DNA from: Bdellovibrionales bacterium
GTDB lineage: Bacteria; Bdellovibrionota; Bdellovibrionia; Bdellovibrionales; Bdellovibrionaceae
Direction of reading: 5' to 3'
DNA length: 64,000 bases
Assembly (NCBI GenBank): GCA_018266295.1
Contig: JAFEAQ010000011.1
Location: 1,091,626-1,155,625, forward strand
Shown: in pieces, positions 40,485 to 49,687 of the stretch
Position numbering within the stretch: position 1 is the stretch's first letter
Layout: each line of letters opens with the position of its first letter
Position numbers and translations under genes: made by a program
The notes under the pieces: generated by a model
What the model was told of the DNA's origin: nothing
The model's input: the letters and a program-made list of their open reading frames with translations, nothing else
Database searches by the model: none

Positions 40485-41924
40485 TTAAACGAAGAAGTAA
40501 TGGAAAGAGGGCTTATGCTCTTTACGGCCCGTTTCGATATTGAAAAGACTGATCACTTCGGTTTTGACGCCTTTTTTGACGTTGAAAATTGTGAGGTCTG
40601 AATTCTCGATAATTTGGTGGAGGCCGCGGCCGGCTCCACCTTTGTTGGCGTTGAGGGATCCCGCTTTGCCTTGGTAGCAGCTCTCTAAGTAGCTGATGAT
40701 GATTTCTTTTGTGAGAGCGCCGAACGGGTCTTCAACTGATACGGCGATCATTGTGCCATCAAATGCGTAGCGGAGATTCGACTCTTGGCCTTTGACGAGA
40801 TTCACTTCTGTTTTGCGTGGCAAGTGATTGAAGAGGGCCTGACCCTTGCCGTCTGTTGGCGCATCGTAGATTGCGTTCATCAACATTTCTTCGGCAACGA
40901 GATAGACTCGATCCAAAATAGACGAACGGATACCACTTTGTTTGAAATGAGCGACCATGTCGTCTTTGAGTCCTTCACGTTCTTTGCTGGCTTTTACGCA
41001 CTTCAACTGAACGTCGGCTCCCCAAGAAAGATACTTTTCAATACCGAAGATGTTCTTATTAAGAACTTTCGTCAGAGTCGTCAAAAGACTGCGAACCGTA
41101 AAGCTGCGGTCTTCAGGATCACGGGACATGATATTGTCGACGAAAGGAAGACCCTTCATCGTCTCGATATTTTCAGTCACATTTGGATTCGTCAGTAATA
41201 CCAGGTGAGGGCTTACTTTATCCTTATGGGCTTGAACGAGAATATCCAAGAAAGTCTCTTCGCAAAGAATCGCATCGTATTTGCGCTCTTTAACGAAGTT
41301 CTGAGCTTCTTCCTTATTATTCGCGATATCCAAACGGACGCCGGTTCCACCCACGGCCATACGAGCCACGACTTGCTGTTTTTTATCGGACTCAACAAGA
41401 AGGACGTGCTTATCGCCGACCTCTTGAAGATCTGCCTGCACACGTTGAAGTTCGCGGTTTGCGATCTCAAACAAGCGCGCTTTTTCGTTGGTCTTCATCA
41501 GACGCTCAACGAGAATCGAGGAGTAAAGGCGATAAAGAAGAGCATCAAAATGATCTTTGTCTTTAGGGTGGACGTGGTCAAAGTCTGAGGCTTGAACGGT
41601 GAAGCACTCCACATCGTCCGCCGCACGAACAGATGTCGTCGCCGGATTTTCGCTGATAACGCTCATTTCACCAATAACTTCGCCGACCTGGCCTAGTTCT
41701 GCGACGACTTCGCCTGATAGAATGATTTCAACTTTGCCCGAGCGGAGGAAATAAAGAGATTGATTCGGTTGGCCCTGACGGAGAATAAATTCGCCCTTTT
41801 TAAAAGATTTGCCAGTCATCATGGTAGATACTTGCAAAAGCAAATCTTCACTGAAGCTTTTGAAGAAAGCGAACTGTTTAATTTCTCGCGCAACTTCCGC
41901 GGGATGTAATCTCATAGAAATCAT
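40485..41924 (-). CDS. cNMP-binding + degenerate receiver + HATPase (RsbW-like) protein
   Basis: 479 residues with three modules. Residues 15-135 are a cyclic-nucleotide-binding domain (FKKGEFILRQGQPNQSLYFLRSGKVEII, VGEVIGEMSVISENPATTSVRA), with the phosphate cassette G-E-M-S in place of the classical F-G-E-x-x-L. Residues 172-290 fold like a receiver (VLLVESDKKQ ... KYDAILCEETF ... LVLLTNP) but the phospho-Asp is replaced by CEE and the Lys by SR, so it is unlikely to be phosphorylated. Residues 325-470 are a GHKL ATPase of anti-sigma/kinase type (N box AEEMLMNAIYDAP, G2 GGAGRGLHQI). It probably links cAMP or cGMP level to a partner-switch output. Between lspA and lgt but on the other strand; no STAS partner is visible. 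Confidence 0.82.
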   Translation of the reverse strand: MISMRLHPAEVAREIKQFAFFKSFSEDLLLQVSTMMTGKSFKKGEFILRQGQPNQSLYFLRSGKVEIILSGEVVAELGQVGEVIGEMSVISENPATTSVRAADDVECFTVQASDFDHVHPKDKDHFDALLYRLYSSILVERLMKTNEKARLFEIANRELQRVQADLQEVGDKHVLLVESDKKQQVVARMAVGGTGVRLDIANNKEEAQNFVKERKYDAILCEETFLDILVQAHKDKVSPHLVLLTNPNVTENIETMKGLPFVDNIMSRDPEDRSFTVRSLLTTLTKVLNKNIFGIEKYLSWGADVQLKCVKASKEREGLKDDMVAHFKQSGIRSSILDRVYLVAEEMLMNAIYDAPTDGKGQALFNHLPRKTEVNLVKGQESNLRYAFDGTMIAVSVEDPFGALTKEIIISYLESCYQGKAGSLNANKGGAGRGLHQIIENSDLTIFNVKKGVKTEVISLFNIETGRKEHKPSFHYFFV

Positions 41925-42015
41925 TATGAATTTTGATTTCTGGGTTGACTAGTTTGCACTTGAATAATTTTGGAATTGTTTGAAAATTAAGTCCTAGGTC
42001 CATCAAGGAGTAAAT

Positions 42016-42798
42016 TTGTACCCTATTATCCACTTAGCCGAAGGTCTGGATATTCCGACCTACTTTCTGGTCATAAGTCTGGTCGTCTCTGCCGGACTTT
42101 TTTGGATTGTTCGCCGGAGCGAAGTCTACAGCCTTCCTAAGAAAAATGTTCTGGATTTGAGTTTGTTGCTCATGTTGTCTGCCTTATTGGGTGCGCGGGT
42201 TTTCCACGTCGTTTATGAGAATTTCGATTTTTATCGCCAGTATCCGGTTCGCATTTTCTATCTTTGGGAAGGCGGCTTCGTCTTTTACGGCGGCATGATC
42301 TTGGCTTTCATCGCAACCTTCACATATCTTCACTTCATTCATGCGCCCAAAAAAGGCGACTACTTCGATGCCTTTGCTCCGGTCTTGTCCTTCACTTATG
42401 GGTTTGGCCGTGTTGGCTGTTTCATGGCTGGTTGTTGTTACGGAAAAGACTGCGATCTTCCGTGGGCTGTCGATCATCGTCACCCGACGCAGCTTTATGC
42501 CACGTTCTGGGAAATCGGCGCGATTTTACTTTTACTAGGTCTTGAAAAAATCCCTCGCAACAAACGCCCAAAAATGCTCTCCCGCCCGGGGGACTTATTT
42601 ATTCTTTGGATGTTCTTGCATGCAGTTGGCCGGATTTTGATGGAGCACTATCGTGAAGACTTCCGTGGAGAAGAGATTTTCGGACTTTCTGTCTCCACAG
42701 TCTTTAGCTTTGGTTTGTTACTTGTATCAGCGGCTCTCTTAGGCGGCTTTGCGCGACGCTGGATCGTTTCCGCCCAAAACAATGGTATTCAAAAGTAA
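42016..42798 (+). CDS. lgt: Prolipoprotein diacylglyceryl transferase
   Basis: 260 residues from a TTG start with AAGGAG 5 bases upstream. Seven membrane helices. GRVGCFMAGCCYG is the conserved Lgt signature, HPTQLY the second, and LWEGGFVFYGGMI the start of the active site. It adds diacylglycerol from phosphatidylglycerol to the lipobox cysteine. It is convergent with, and overlaps by 60 bases, the chemoreceptor gene. Identification is secure; the start codon is rare but well supported. Confidence 0.95.
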   Translation: MYPIIHLAEGLDIPTYFLVISLVVSAGLFWIVRRSEVYSLPKKNVLDLSLLLMLSALLGARVFHVVYENFDFYRQYPVRIFYLWEGGFVFYGGMILAFIATFTYLHFIHAPKKGDYFDAFAPVLSFTYGFGRVGCFMAGCCYGKDCDLPWAVDHRHPTQLYATFWEIGAILLLLGLEKIPRNKRPKMLSRPGDLFILWMFLHAVGRILMEHYREDFRGEEIFGLSVSTVFSFGLLLVSAALLGGFARRWIVSAQNNGIQK

Positions 42799-44223
42799 AA
42801 CAGCATTTTGCATCTGTTTCGCTTGGGCTGCGATTTCTTCCGCAGTTCCAGCGATCTCTTCAGATGAAGCCGCATTGGACTGCGAAGACTGATCCAAGTT
42901 ATTCATGGCTTTATTGATCTGAACAATGCCGCCACTTTGCTCTTGGCTAGTGGTTGAGATCTCCTGATTTAAATCAGCGACCTTCTTAACGGAAACGACA
43001 ATCTTAGAAAGAACTTCGCCCGAACGATCGGCAATCACTGTACCGTTTTCAATTTTACTGACGCTCTCTTTGATCAGACCGGTAATATCTTTTGCAGCTT
43101 CGGCGCTCTTGTGAGCCAAAGTTCTAACGGCCTCTGCGACGACGGCAAAGCCTTTTCCTTGCTCGCCAGCACGGGCGGCTTCCACAGAGGCATTCAAGGC
43201 CAGCAAGTTTGTTTGGAAAGCAATGTCTTCGATCACAGTAATAATCTCTTCGATCTTTTTAGAAGACGCTGAGATATCATGCATTGAAGAGATTAAAGAG
43301 TGGATTTCCTTTTCACCCTCTTGGGCTGAAGTGCTCGAAGTCTGTGACAACGCAGAGGCCTGGCTTGCATGATCTGATGCCATTTTAATCATGCTGGTCA
43401 TTTCTTCGAGCGATGCAGCCGTTTCTTCTAAAGAAGCAGCGGTCTCGACTGACGCTTGAGATAAGCCACTCCCTGCTTCAGACAGCTGGTTGATTGCTTG
43501 AGAAATCTGCTGACCGGATTCTTCGAGAATCTTCGCGGTTCCGCCAATGGCTGACGAAAGGCGGTGCGCAATAATCGCCATGATTGTGAATAATAGTAAG
43601 CAAGAAATCGCGCCTACACCGATCATCATTTGCGTTACGCGCGCTGTGAGCTCCTTCTGCTTAACGTTTTTTTCAGCCGACATCGTTTGGTAGTACTTGA
43701 TATTCTTTTCGATAGATTTACGCAGCTCGATCGACATCTTATGCCAAGGACCGTAATCAATCAAAGTCCGCGCTTGTGCTTGTGCCTCAGGAGTCTCAGT
43801 GCCCAGCTTTGTGATCATCTCCTGAGTCGTATCGATGAACTCTTTTTTGTGTGTAGCCACATAAGAATAGTTTTCTTTCTCCTGATCATCGAAAGAGCCC
43901 GACTCATACTTGGTTTGAACTTCTTTAAACTCATCGAAAGCTGCTTGTGCCTTGCCGAGGAACTCTTTTTTTCTTGTCGCGTCCGTTGAGCCAATCGCAG
44001 CCCAGCAGAAATAGCCGATGCTCGCACGGAGCGTTGTCATACGCCCGAGGTCATCCATTGCTGGAATTACATCCGAATAGGCGTCATTCAGCATATAACT
44101 GACTTCACCTAAGCCTTTATAAGAACCGCCAACGACAATAATGAAAGCAATAACAGGCAGGAATGCGGTGAACAACAATTTGCCTTTAAGACCACGAAAC
44201 CAAGAAGCACTCGAAATGTTCAT
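42739..44223 (-). CDS. Methyl-accepting chemotaxis protein with 4HB sensor
   Basis: 494 residues. Two membrane helices (about 14-33 and 197-217) flank a periplasmic four-helix-bundle sensor (about 35-190). The cytoplasmic part has a short HAMP-like stretch and the signalling hairpin with tip IAFQTNLLALNASVEAARAGE and GKGFAVVAEAVRTLAHKSAEAAKDI. The methylation helices (SLEETAASLEEMTSM) are present; the C-terminal CheR-tether pentapeptide is not. It controls swimming. A sigma-28-type promoter lies 26 bases upstream of its start. The last 60 bases overlap lgt, which runs the other way. Confidence 0.94.
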   Translation of the reverse strand: MNISSASWFRGLKGKLLFTAFLPVIAFIIVVGGSYKGLGEVSYMLNDAYSDVIPAMDDLGRMTTLRASIGYFCWAAIGSTDATRKKEFLGKAQAAFDEFKEVQTKYESGSFDDQEKENYSYVATHKKEFIDTTQEMITKLGTETPEAQAQARTLIDYGPWHKMSIELRKSIEKNIKYYQTMSAEKNVKQKELTARVTQMMIGVGAISCLLLFTIMAIIAHRLSSAIGGTAKILEESGQQISQAINQLSEAGSGLSQASVETAASLEETAASLEEMTSMIKMASDHASQASALSQTSSTSAQEGEKEIHSLISSMHDISASSKKIEEIITVIEDIAFQTNLLALNASVEAARAGEQGKGFAVVAEAVRTLAHKSAEAAKDITGLIKESVSKIENGTVIADRSGEVLSKIVVSVKKVADLNQEISTTSQEQSGGIVQINKAMNNLDQSSQSNAASSEEIAGTAEEIAAQAKQMQNAVLLLNTIVLGGNDPASRKAA

Positions 44224-44248
44224 TTATAGATTCTCCAGTTCATTATAT

Positions 44249-44275
44249 GAATCGGCACGATACGTAATTTCTTGA
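44249..44275 (-). promoter_or_regulatory. Sigma-28 (FliA) promoter of the chemoreceptor gene
   Basis: On the minus strand TCAA, 15 bases, then GCCGATTC, close to the flagellar consensus TAAA-N15-GCCGATAA. The start of transcription would be about 15-20 bases before the ATG at 44223, and chemoreceptor genes are classic FliA targets. Two mismatches leave some doubt. Confidence 0.7.
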
Positions 44276-44309
44276 TTAAAAATCCGTCAAATAAGATCCT
44301 TTTTGTTCT

Positions 44310-46376
44310 ATGAAAACAACATCATATGGAAATCCACCAAAAGCTTCAAAGTATCCTCAAACCTTTAACCACCACGGCGATCAGCGTGTGGATCCTTATT
44401 TTTGGCTGAAAGACGTCAAGCACCCAGAAACTAGACCTTATTTAGAGGCTGAGAATGCTCACACTGAGGCGTTCTTCGCAGACTATAAAGATTTCGAAAG
44501 TAAACTGTTCGAAGAAATGAAAGCAAGAATTGTGAAGGACGATTCTTCGCCGCCGGCAAAGAGCGATGACTATTATTACTACACCCGTACTGAAGGCGAT
44601 AAAGAACAAGCCATTTATTGCCGTAGCAAAGGCTCCCCGACTAGCCCCGAAGAAATCGTTCTTGATTGCAATGAATTGGCGAAAGGCCATAAAAGTTTTT
44701 CTTTGGGCATTTACGATGTCAGTTTGAATCACGAAATTTTGGCTTATGCTTCTGATACCGATGGTTCTGAGCTTTACACTCTCTATTTCAAAGATCTTAA
44801 GAGTGGGACGCTCTATCCAGAAGTTATTAAGAATCTCTACTACAGCAGTGCCTGGGCGAAAGATAATAAAACTTTCTACTATGTGACTCAGGATGAAAAC
44901 CAACGCCCTGATAAACTCTGGCGCCATACTCTCGGCACACCGGTTGAAAAAGACGAAGTGTTGTTCGAAGAAAAAGACAATCAGTACTTTATCTCTTGCG
45001 GGCTTTCAGAAAACGAGGAATATATTTTCCTCAACCGCCACAGCCATGCGACGTCTGAGTTTTATTTCATGTCCTCGAAAGACCCAAAAGCGCAGTTACA
45101 ACTGTTCTCGAAGCTTGAAGAGAAAGTCGAGTACGACGTCACTCACCGCGGAAACTACTTTTACATCATGACGAACAAGGATGCACAGACCTTCAAGCTC
45201 TGCCGCACTCCTGTAGGCCGAACCTCGAGTGAAAATTGGGAGACCATCGTTGAAGCGACTCCTGAGCGTACTTTGAAATCAATTGCGGCCTTCCAGGATT
45301 TCATGATTGTTTCTGCTACCGAGCAGGCTTTGCAGACTCTTTACAAGTTTGATTACGATAGCTTTAAAATGGAACCGATCGAATTCCCGGATCCGATTTA
45401 TCAGGTGGGCCTTGGTTCAAACCTCGAGTTCGCAACAGACTGGGTGCGATTGAATTACAGCTCATTAGTACAACCAAATCAGACTTACGATTTGAATATG
45501 AAAACCAAAGAGAAGATCGTGCGCAAGATTCAGAAGATTCCTTCTGGCTACGATGCGGACGAATACACCTCAGAGCGTGTGTGGGCAGTGTCTCATGACG
45601 GAATCAAGGTTCCGGTTTCTTTGGTTTATAAAAAATCTCTTCGTAAGAACGGGCCCCAGCCGACATTGCTGTATGCTTACGGCTCTTACGGTTATTCAAT
45701 GCCGACAGCATTCAATGCGCAAAGAATCAGCTTGCTGGATCGTGGTTATATCTACGCCATCGCCCACATTCGCGGTGGCGCGGATATGGGACGTCAGTGG
45801 TACGAAGAAGGTAAGTTTTTGAAAAAGAAAAATACCTTCTACGATTTCATCGCAAGTGCTGAGCACTTGATTCAACACAAATACTCAAAACCAAAAACTC
45901 TGGCGATCATGGGCGGCAGTGCCGGCGGTATGTTGATGGGGGCGGTGGTGAATATGCGCCCGCAGCTTTTCAATGCGGCGTTGGCGATCGTTCCATTCGT
46001 GGATGTTCTAAATACGATGTTGGATTCGAAGCTGCCTTTGACTCAGATGGAATACCAAGAGTGGGGAAATCCTGAAGCGTCTAAAGAGTACTACGATTAC
46101 ATCAAGAGCTATTCACCGTATGATAACGTGAAAGCGATGGCATATCCGAACTTGTACATCAAAGCGGGTCTGAACGACCCACGCGTGACCTACTGGGAGC
46201 CTGCAAAATGGTGCGCAAAGTTGCGTGAGATGAAAACAGATCACAACGTTTTATTGCTTGAAACGGACATGCAATCAGGTCATGCGGGGGCTTCGGGACG
46301 TTTTGAATATTTAAAAGAAATTGCCCGTCAGTTCACATTTATCTTGGCAACCAGCACACCGGAACTCTGCAAGTAG
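44310..46376 (+). CDS. ptrB: Oligopeptidase B (S9A serine peptidase)
   Basis: 688 residues, colinear with E. coli PtrB: start QTFNHHGDQRVDPYFWLKD, then a seven-blade beta-propeller (about 75-410), then an alpha/beta-hydrolase domain with GGSAGGMLMGA (catalytic Ser), LNDPRVTYWEPAKW (Asp) and DMQSGHAG (His). GRQWYEEGKFLKKKNTF is the shared block. It cleaves short peptides after Lys or Arg in the cytoplasm. Its end overlaps by 38 bases the converging HEIGH gene. Identification is based on long matching segments. Confidence 0.95.
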   Translation: MKTTSYGNPPKASKYPQTFNHHGDQRVDPYFWLKDVKHPETRPYLEAENAHTEAFFADYKDFESKLFEEMKARIVKDDSSPPAKSDDYYYYTRTEGDKEQAIYCRSKGSPTSPEEIVLDCNELAKGHKSFSLGIYDVSLNHEILAYASDTDGSELYTLYFKDLKSGTLYPEVIKNLYYSSAWAKDNKTFYYVTQDENQRPDKLWRHTLGTPVEKDEVLFEEKDNQYFISCGLSENEEYIFLNRHSHATSEFYFMSSKDPKAQLQLFSKLEEKVEYDVTHRGNYFYIMTNKDAQTFKLCRTPVGRTSSENWETIVEATPERTLKSIAAFQDFMIVSATEQALQTLYKFDYDSFKMEPIEFPDPIYQVGLGSNLEFATDWVRLNYSSLVQPNQTYDLNMKTKEKIVRKIQKIPSGYDADEYTSERVWAVSHDGIKVPVSLVYKKSLRKNGPQPTLLYAYGSYGYSMPTAFNAQRISLLDRGYIYAIAHIRGGADMGRQWYEEGKFLKKKNTFYDFIASAEHLIQHKYSKPKTLAIMGGSAGGMLMGAVVNMRPQLFNAALAIVPFVDVLNTMLDSKLPLTQMEYQEWGNPEASKEYYDYIKSYSPYDNVKAMAYPNLYIKAGLNDPRVTYWEPAKWCAKLREMKTDHNVLLLETDMQSGHAGASGRFEYLKEIARQFTFILATSTPELCK

Positions 46377-47043
46377 CTTCGGTCAGGCAGCTCGCCCCGG
46401 CTTTGAAAGTGTCCAGACGACACTGATCGCTGGGGTAAGAGTGGCGATTTAATTCAGTCGCCACTTCCGTCGCGGTTTTTTCTAAAGAAACCCGTTCTTG
46501 ATTGGAGGTGGCATATTTCTGCGATAATTGAAGAAATCCAAGACCCGCAAGTTGAATGCGCTGTTGGATCAAATCCGCGCCCAAGCTCGGCTCGAGAGTT
46601 TTAAAATATCTCGGTAAGCAGATCGACGCCGCAAAGAAATCAGCTTGGCCTTCGACGGAGGTCCATTCCGCCCCGGGAATATCCTGATAAGGCTCTCCAC
46701 CAATCATATGGCCGATTTCATGACAGAGGATGAGAGCATAAATATCTTCGGTCATCTCCGGAGTGCGCACCATACCGCCGAAGATTCTGACATAAACGAA
46801 GTGTTCGTCTTGTATAGCCCCACCGCCGAAATAGGGGCTTTCCCATTGAAGCTGTATCACGAGCGGCTTTGAAGTTTTAGTGAGCACTTCATTGAAGTGT
46901 TGTAAGAAGAGTCTTGAGGAAACTTGATTGGCTTTGTCGAGGGTCACAGGGCCAACATTCACAGCATCGACCGGCAAACTAAAATAGTCCCCCGCGACCG
47001 CAGACAGTGAAATCAGAATGGTAAATGTCAGTATCCATTTCAT
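46339..47043 (-). CDS. Secreted zinc-peptidase-like protein with HEIGH motif
   Basis: 234 residues from the ATG at 47043, with GAGG 8 bases upstream; the frame extends 13 codons further without signals. Signal peptide (ILTFTILISLSAVAGD). The zinc motif is LCHEIGHMIGGEPY, and a following GQADFFAASICLPRYF contributes an Asp/Glu helix that may hold the third ligand, as in M48-type peptidases. The C-terminus has five cysteines (DQCRLDTF ... SCLTEATCRVPVCWL). It is probably exported. No family name can be given beyond zincin-like. It overlaps the end of ptrB on the opposite strand. Confidence 0.78.
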   Translation of the reverse strand: MKWILTFTILISLSAVAGDYFSLPVDAVNVGPVTLDKANQVSSRLFLQHFNEVLTKTSKPLVIQLQWESPYFGGGAIQDEHFVYVRIFGGMVRTPEMTEDIYALILCHEIGHMIGGEPYQDIPGAEWTSVEGQADFFAASICLPRYFKTLEPSLGADLIQQRIQLAGLGFLQLSQKYATSNQERVSLEKTATEVATELNRHSYPSDQCRLDTFKAGASCLTEATCRVPVCWLPR

Positions 47044-47279
47044 CGCGAAAACCTCGGTAAGGTTATATCTCCTCCCCGACAAGAGGGGATAATTAATTGA
47101 ATTCTTTGAATTTATTTCCCAGAAAAGCCAGTGGCTTATGGTGGAAGCATTTCCTTAAATGACGACATGTTTCGCTTGGATTTGACAGGATCTTCAAGAG
47201 GGCAAAACCTATTCTTCTTACGAACAAAATAAAATTTAGGCTCCTGGTTCTCACAAAGTTTTTTATCTTTGGAGGGTCT

Positions 47280-48740
47280 ATGAAATCCGGTTTCATGTTG
47301 GTTCTTAGTTCTCTAACCGTTTTGGCTCTGACAGCCAGCGCCGCCAGCGGAAAAAAAATCGATAGTGTGGAAGATCTCGGCCGGGATGCCTATATCTGGG
47401 GCTATCCTGCGGTCTATCTGAATAAAGTGCGCGAAGCGATGCTCAGTAAAACCAAGGCCGGCCTGGAATCTATCAATCACTTTTATCACTCAAGCAAAAT
47501 TCCCGACCCATTCGTCGGCCACTTTGTGAATGTGAATCCCGAGAATCTCTACAGTTGGGCATGGGTTGATCTTAGTAAAGAACCTCTGATCATGACCCAC
47601 CCGGCAATCAGTGACCGGTACTATTCGGTGCAATTTGTCGATGCCTATTCCACGGTCTTTCATGCGATTAGCAATGTCAGCTATGGCGATAAAGAAGGAA
47701 CTTTTATCATAACGGGACCGAACTGGAAAGGTGACGTCCCAAAAGAGATTCACCAAGTGCGAGCCTCAACGCCTGAAGTACTGATCGTGGCGCAGACGTT
47801 TGTGAAAGATGCCAAAGATCTTCCGAAAGTTGCGAAACTTGCCAGTGAACGCCAGTTGATTCCGCTTTCGAGCTGGCAAAAAGGCATTCAAGTCGACCCC
47901 TTTAAGGGCGTCTATCCGACGGAGCCCCTGAAGATAAATAAAAATATCGCCGCCGATGGCATCCACTTCTATGAAGACCTCCGCCGGATTGCGGAAAAGA
48001 ATCCACCACCTACTCGCACCAGCGCGAAAGAGTTCGATCGCTTTAAATCACTCGGTTTGCAAAATGAGGAGACTCTGAAGTCTGTCCTAGCTAATGAAAC
48101 GACAAAAAAAATGGTGGAGCACGGAATCTTCGAAGGAGAGAGGGAAATTCAACAGCGTCTCGCGACCGGCTTTGGCGCGAAAATCAATGGCTGGAGCTAT
48201 GAATTGAAAGCTCCTCCGTTTACCGATGACTATCTGATAAGGGCCGCTGCCTCGCAGAGATATCTTTTTTCGCCACCTCCTGAAGAGAGCGTGCAACTGG
48301 CTCTAGATTCCGATAGCGAAGGCCGCCAACTCACCGGAAGCTACCGCTATGTACTGCACTTTGAGAAAGATGATTTTCCACCGGCTCGTTACATGTGGTC
48401 GCTCCGAGTGCACGAGCTAAAAAGTAAGAACCTCGATGACCTAACTCGAGCTATTTCTTTCTTGAACGACAAGTCGTCGCAACTCAAATACAATATGGAC
48501 GGCTCGATGGATCTATTGCTGCAAGAGGAAAAACCGGCCAAAATTTATCGTTCAAACTGGCTTCCTATCACAAGCAATGCAAATTTCTACGTGGTTTTGA
48601 CCCTGTATAACCCTAGTAATTCGGTGTTAAACCGCAAGTACATAGCGCCTTCTTTGACTCGAGTGGATGAGGATTCTATTCCTAAACAGCGCGTGACTCA
48701 CACGATGATGGCGAATGCGACAGAGCCTGTCTCAAAATGA
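47280..48740 (+). CDS. DUF1254/DUF1214 secreted protein
   Basis: 486 residues, ribosome site GGAGG 5 bases before the ATG, signal peptide (VLSSLTVLALTASAASG). The N-terminal half is DUF1254 (DAYIWGYPAVYLNKVREAM, NPENLYSWAWVDLSKEPLIMTHP, RYYSVQFVDAYSTVFHAIS) and the C-terminal half DUF1214 (GSYRYVLHFEKDDFPPARYMWSLRVHE and SNWLPI). The pair occurs in many bacterial secreted proteins of unknown role, often annotated as a possible enzyme of cell envelope metabolism. Single gene. Confidence 0.9.
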   Translation: MKSGFMLVLSSLTVLALTASAASGKKIDSVEDLGRDAYIWGYPAVYLNKVREAMLSKTKAGLESINHFYHSSKIPDPFVGHFVNVNPENLYSWAWVDLSKEPLIMTHPAISDRYYSVQFVDAYSTVFHAISNVSYGDKEGTFIITGPNWKGDVPKEIHQVRASTPEVLIVAQTFVKDAKDLPKVAKLASERQLIPLSSWQKGIQVDPFKGVYPTEPLKINKNIAADGIHFYEDLRRIAEKNPPPTRTSAKEFDRFKSLGLQNEETLKSVLANETTKKMVEHGIFEGEREIQQRLATGFGAKINGWSYELKAPPFTDDYLIRAAASQRYLFSPPPEESVQLALDSDSEGRQLTGSYRYVLHFEKDDFPPARYMWSLRVHELKSKNLDDLTRAISFLNDKSSQLKYNMDGSMDLLLQEEKPAKIYRSNWLPITSNANFYVVLTLYNPSNSVLNRKYIAPSLTRVDEDSIPKQRVTHTMMANATEPVSK

Positions 48741-48819
48741 GACGAGCCCAAAAATGGCACTCTTCTCAAGAGTTTGACAGGTAATTATTCCTTACTTCAT
48801 CCTTATTTGTCTCTGTCTG

Positions 48820-48835
48820 TGGCACGGGCTCTGCT
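48820..48835 (+). promoter_or_regulatory. Candidate sigma-54 promoter of the lipoprotein gene
   Basis: TGGCACGGGCTCTGCT: the -24 box is exact (TGGCACG) and the -12 box has CTGCT for TTGCT. GG and GC spacing is correct. Transcription would begin near 48847, 44 bases before the ATG at 48891. Confidence 0.65.
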
Positions 48836-48890
48836 ATTGAACTCTAGTGAAGAAGTTTAATAACAATGGCCACTCTCTACAGAGGACATT

Positions 48891-49637
48891 ATGAAGAAGT
48901 TCATTTTCTTAATTGCTGGTTTCTTAGTTTCCGCTTTTGTCGTTGCTTGCGGTTCAGGCAGCAGCGATAACAACGGTGGCGCTGTCATCCAATGCCCGGC
49001 TGGAACTACTTTCCAAAACGGCTACTGTGTTGGCGCTAATGGTGGTGTCGTACAAACCGGATCGGTCGGTTTCTACTCCGAAAACTGGTACAATCGCTCT
49101 ATGACAGTTACTTCCGGCAGCGGCATGAGAGAGTTCCTGAAAAACGCAATGGGCGTATGTGACCGCGAGCATGCTAGTGGCGGTCTCGCAGACTGCTCTT
49201 CATGGTTGTCGGGCGCATTTGACATCGTCATGCAATCTCCGAACACACAAACAAACGCAGTTCAAATGACTTTCAGAGCAAAACCAAAAGTGAGCCCTTA
49301 TGGTTACTACTCATACTCAATTCCATCGGGCGGTCAGTTAGCGGGCGCATTGTTGGGTTTCCCGGTTGTCACAAACCCAAGTGCTGTTCGAAATCCTTTG
49401 CAACTCAACATGACGGTTTCTGTAACGAACAACTATCAAGGCTTTGAAGCTCGCGGCTATGGCGACTTCTACACAAACTCCAACAGAAGCTTGATTCAAG
49501 TTCAAATTGCTAAAGGAAAACTTGAAGATTCAAGATTCGACTATCGTATCGCTTACCGTGGCGAAATTATTGTTACGGGAACTTTTGTCCGCTGCAACAC
49601 CGCAGATTGCGGATTGTCTGCTCCTATTGGATATTAA
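48891..49637 (+). CDS. Small lipoprotein, unknown
   Basis: 248 residues. Lipoprotein signal ending in FVVAC (Cys20). After a Gly/Ser linker there is a segment IQCPAGTTFQNGYCVG with two cysteines, then a beta-rich domain (about 50-248) with aromatic strands (VGFYSENWYNRSMTVTSGS, YGYYSYSIPSGG) and two or three further cysteines (CDREHASGGLADCSS, CNTADCG). No family recognised. Probably an outer-membrane lipoprotein. It has a sigma-54-like promoter, so it may belong to the flagellar or the two-component regulon. Confidence 0.72.
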   Translation: MKKFIFLIAGFLVSAFVVACGSGSSDNNGGAVIQCPAGTTFQNGYCVGANGGVVQTGSVGFYSENWYNRSMTVTSGSGMREFLKNAMGVCDREHASGGLADCSSWLSGAFDIVMQSPNTQTNAVQMTFRAKPKVSPYGYYSYSIPSGGQLAGALLGFPVVTNPSAVRNPLQLNMTVSVTNNYQGFEARGYGDFYTNSNRSLIQVQIAKGKLEDSRFDYRIAYRGEIIVTGTFVRCNTADCGLSAPIGY

Positions 49638-49687
49638 TTCAAAAGGATGTTGGTGGGCTCGAATCCTGCCACTAGACTGGTTCTTAC

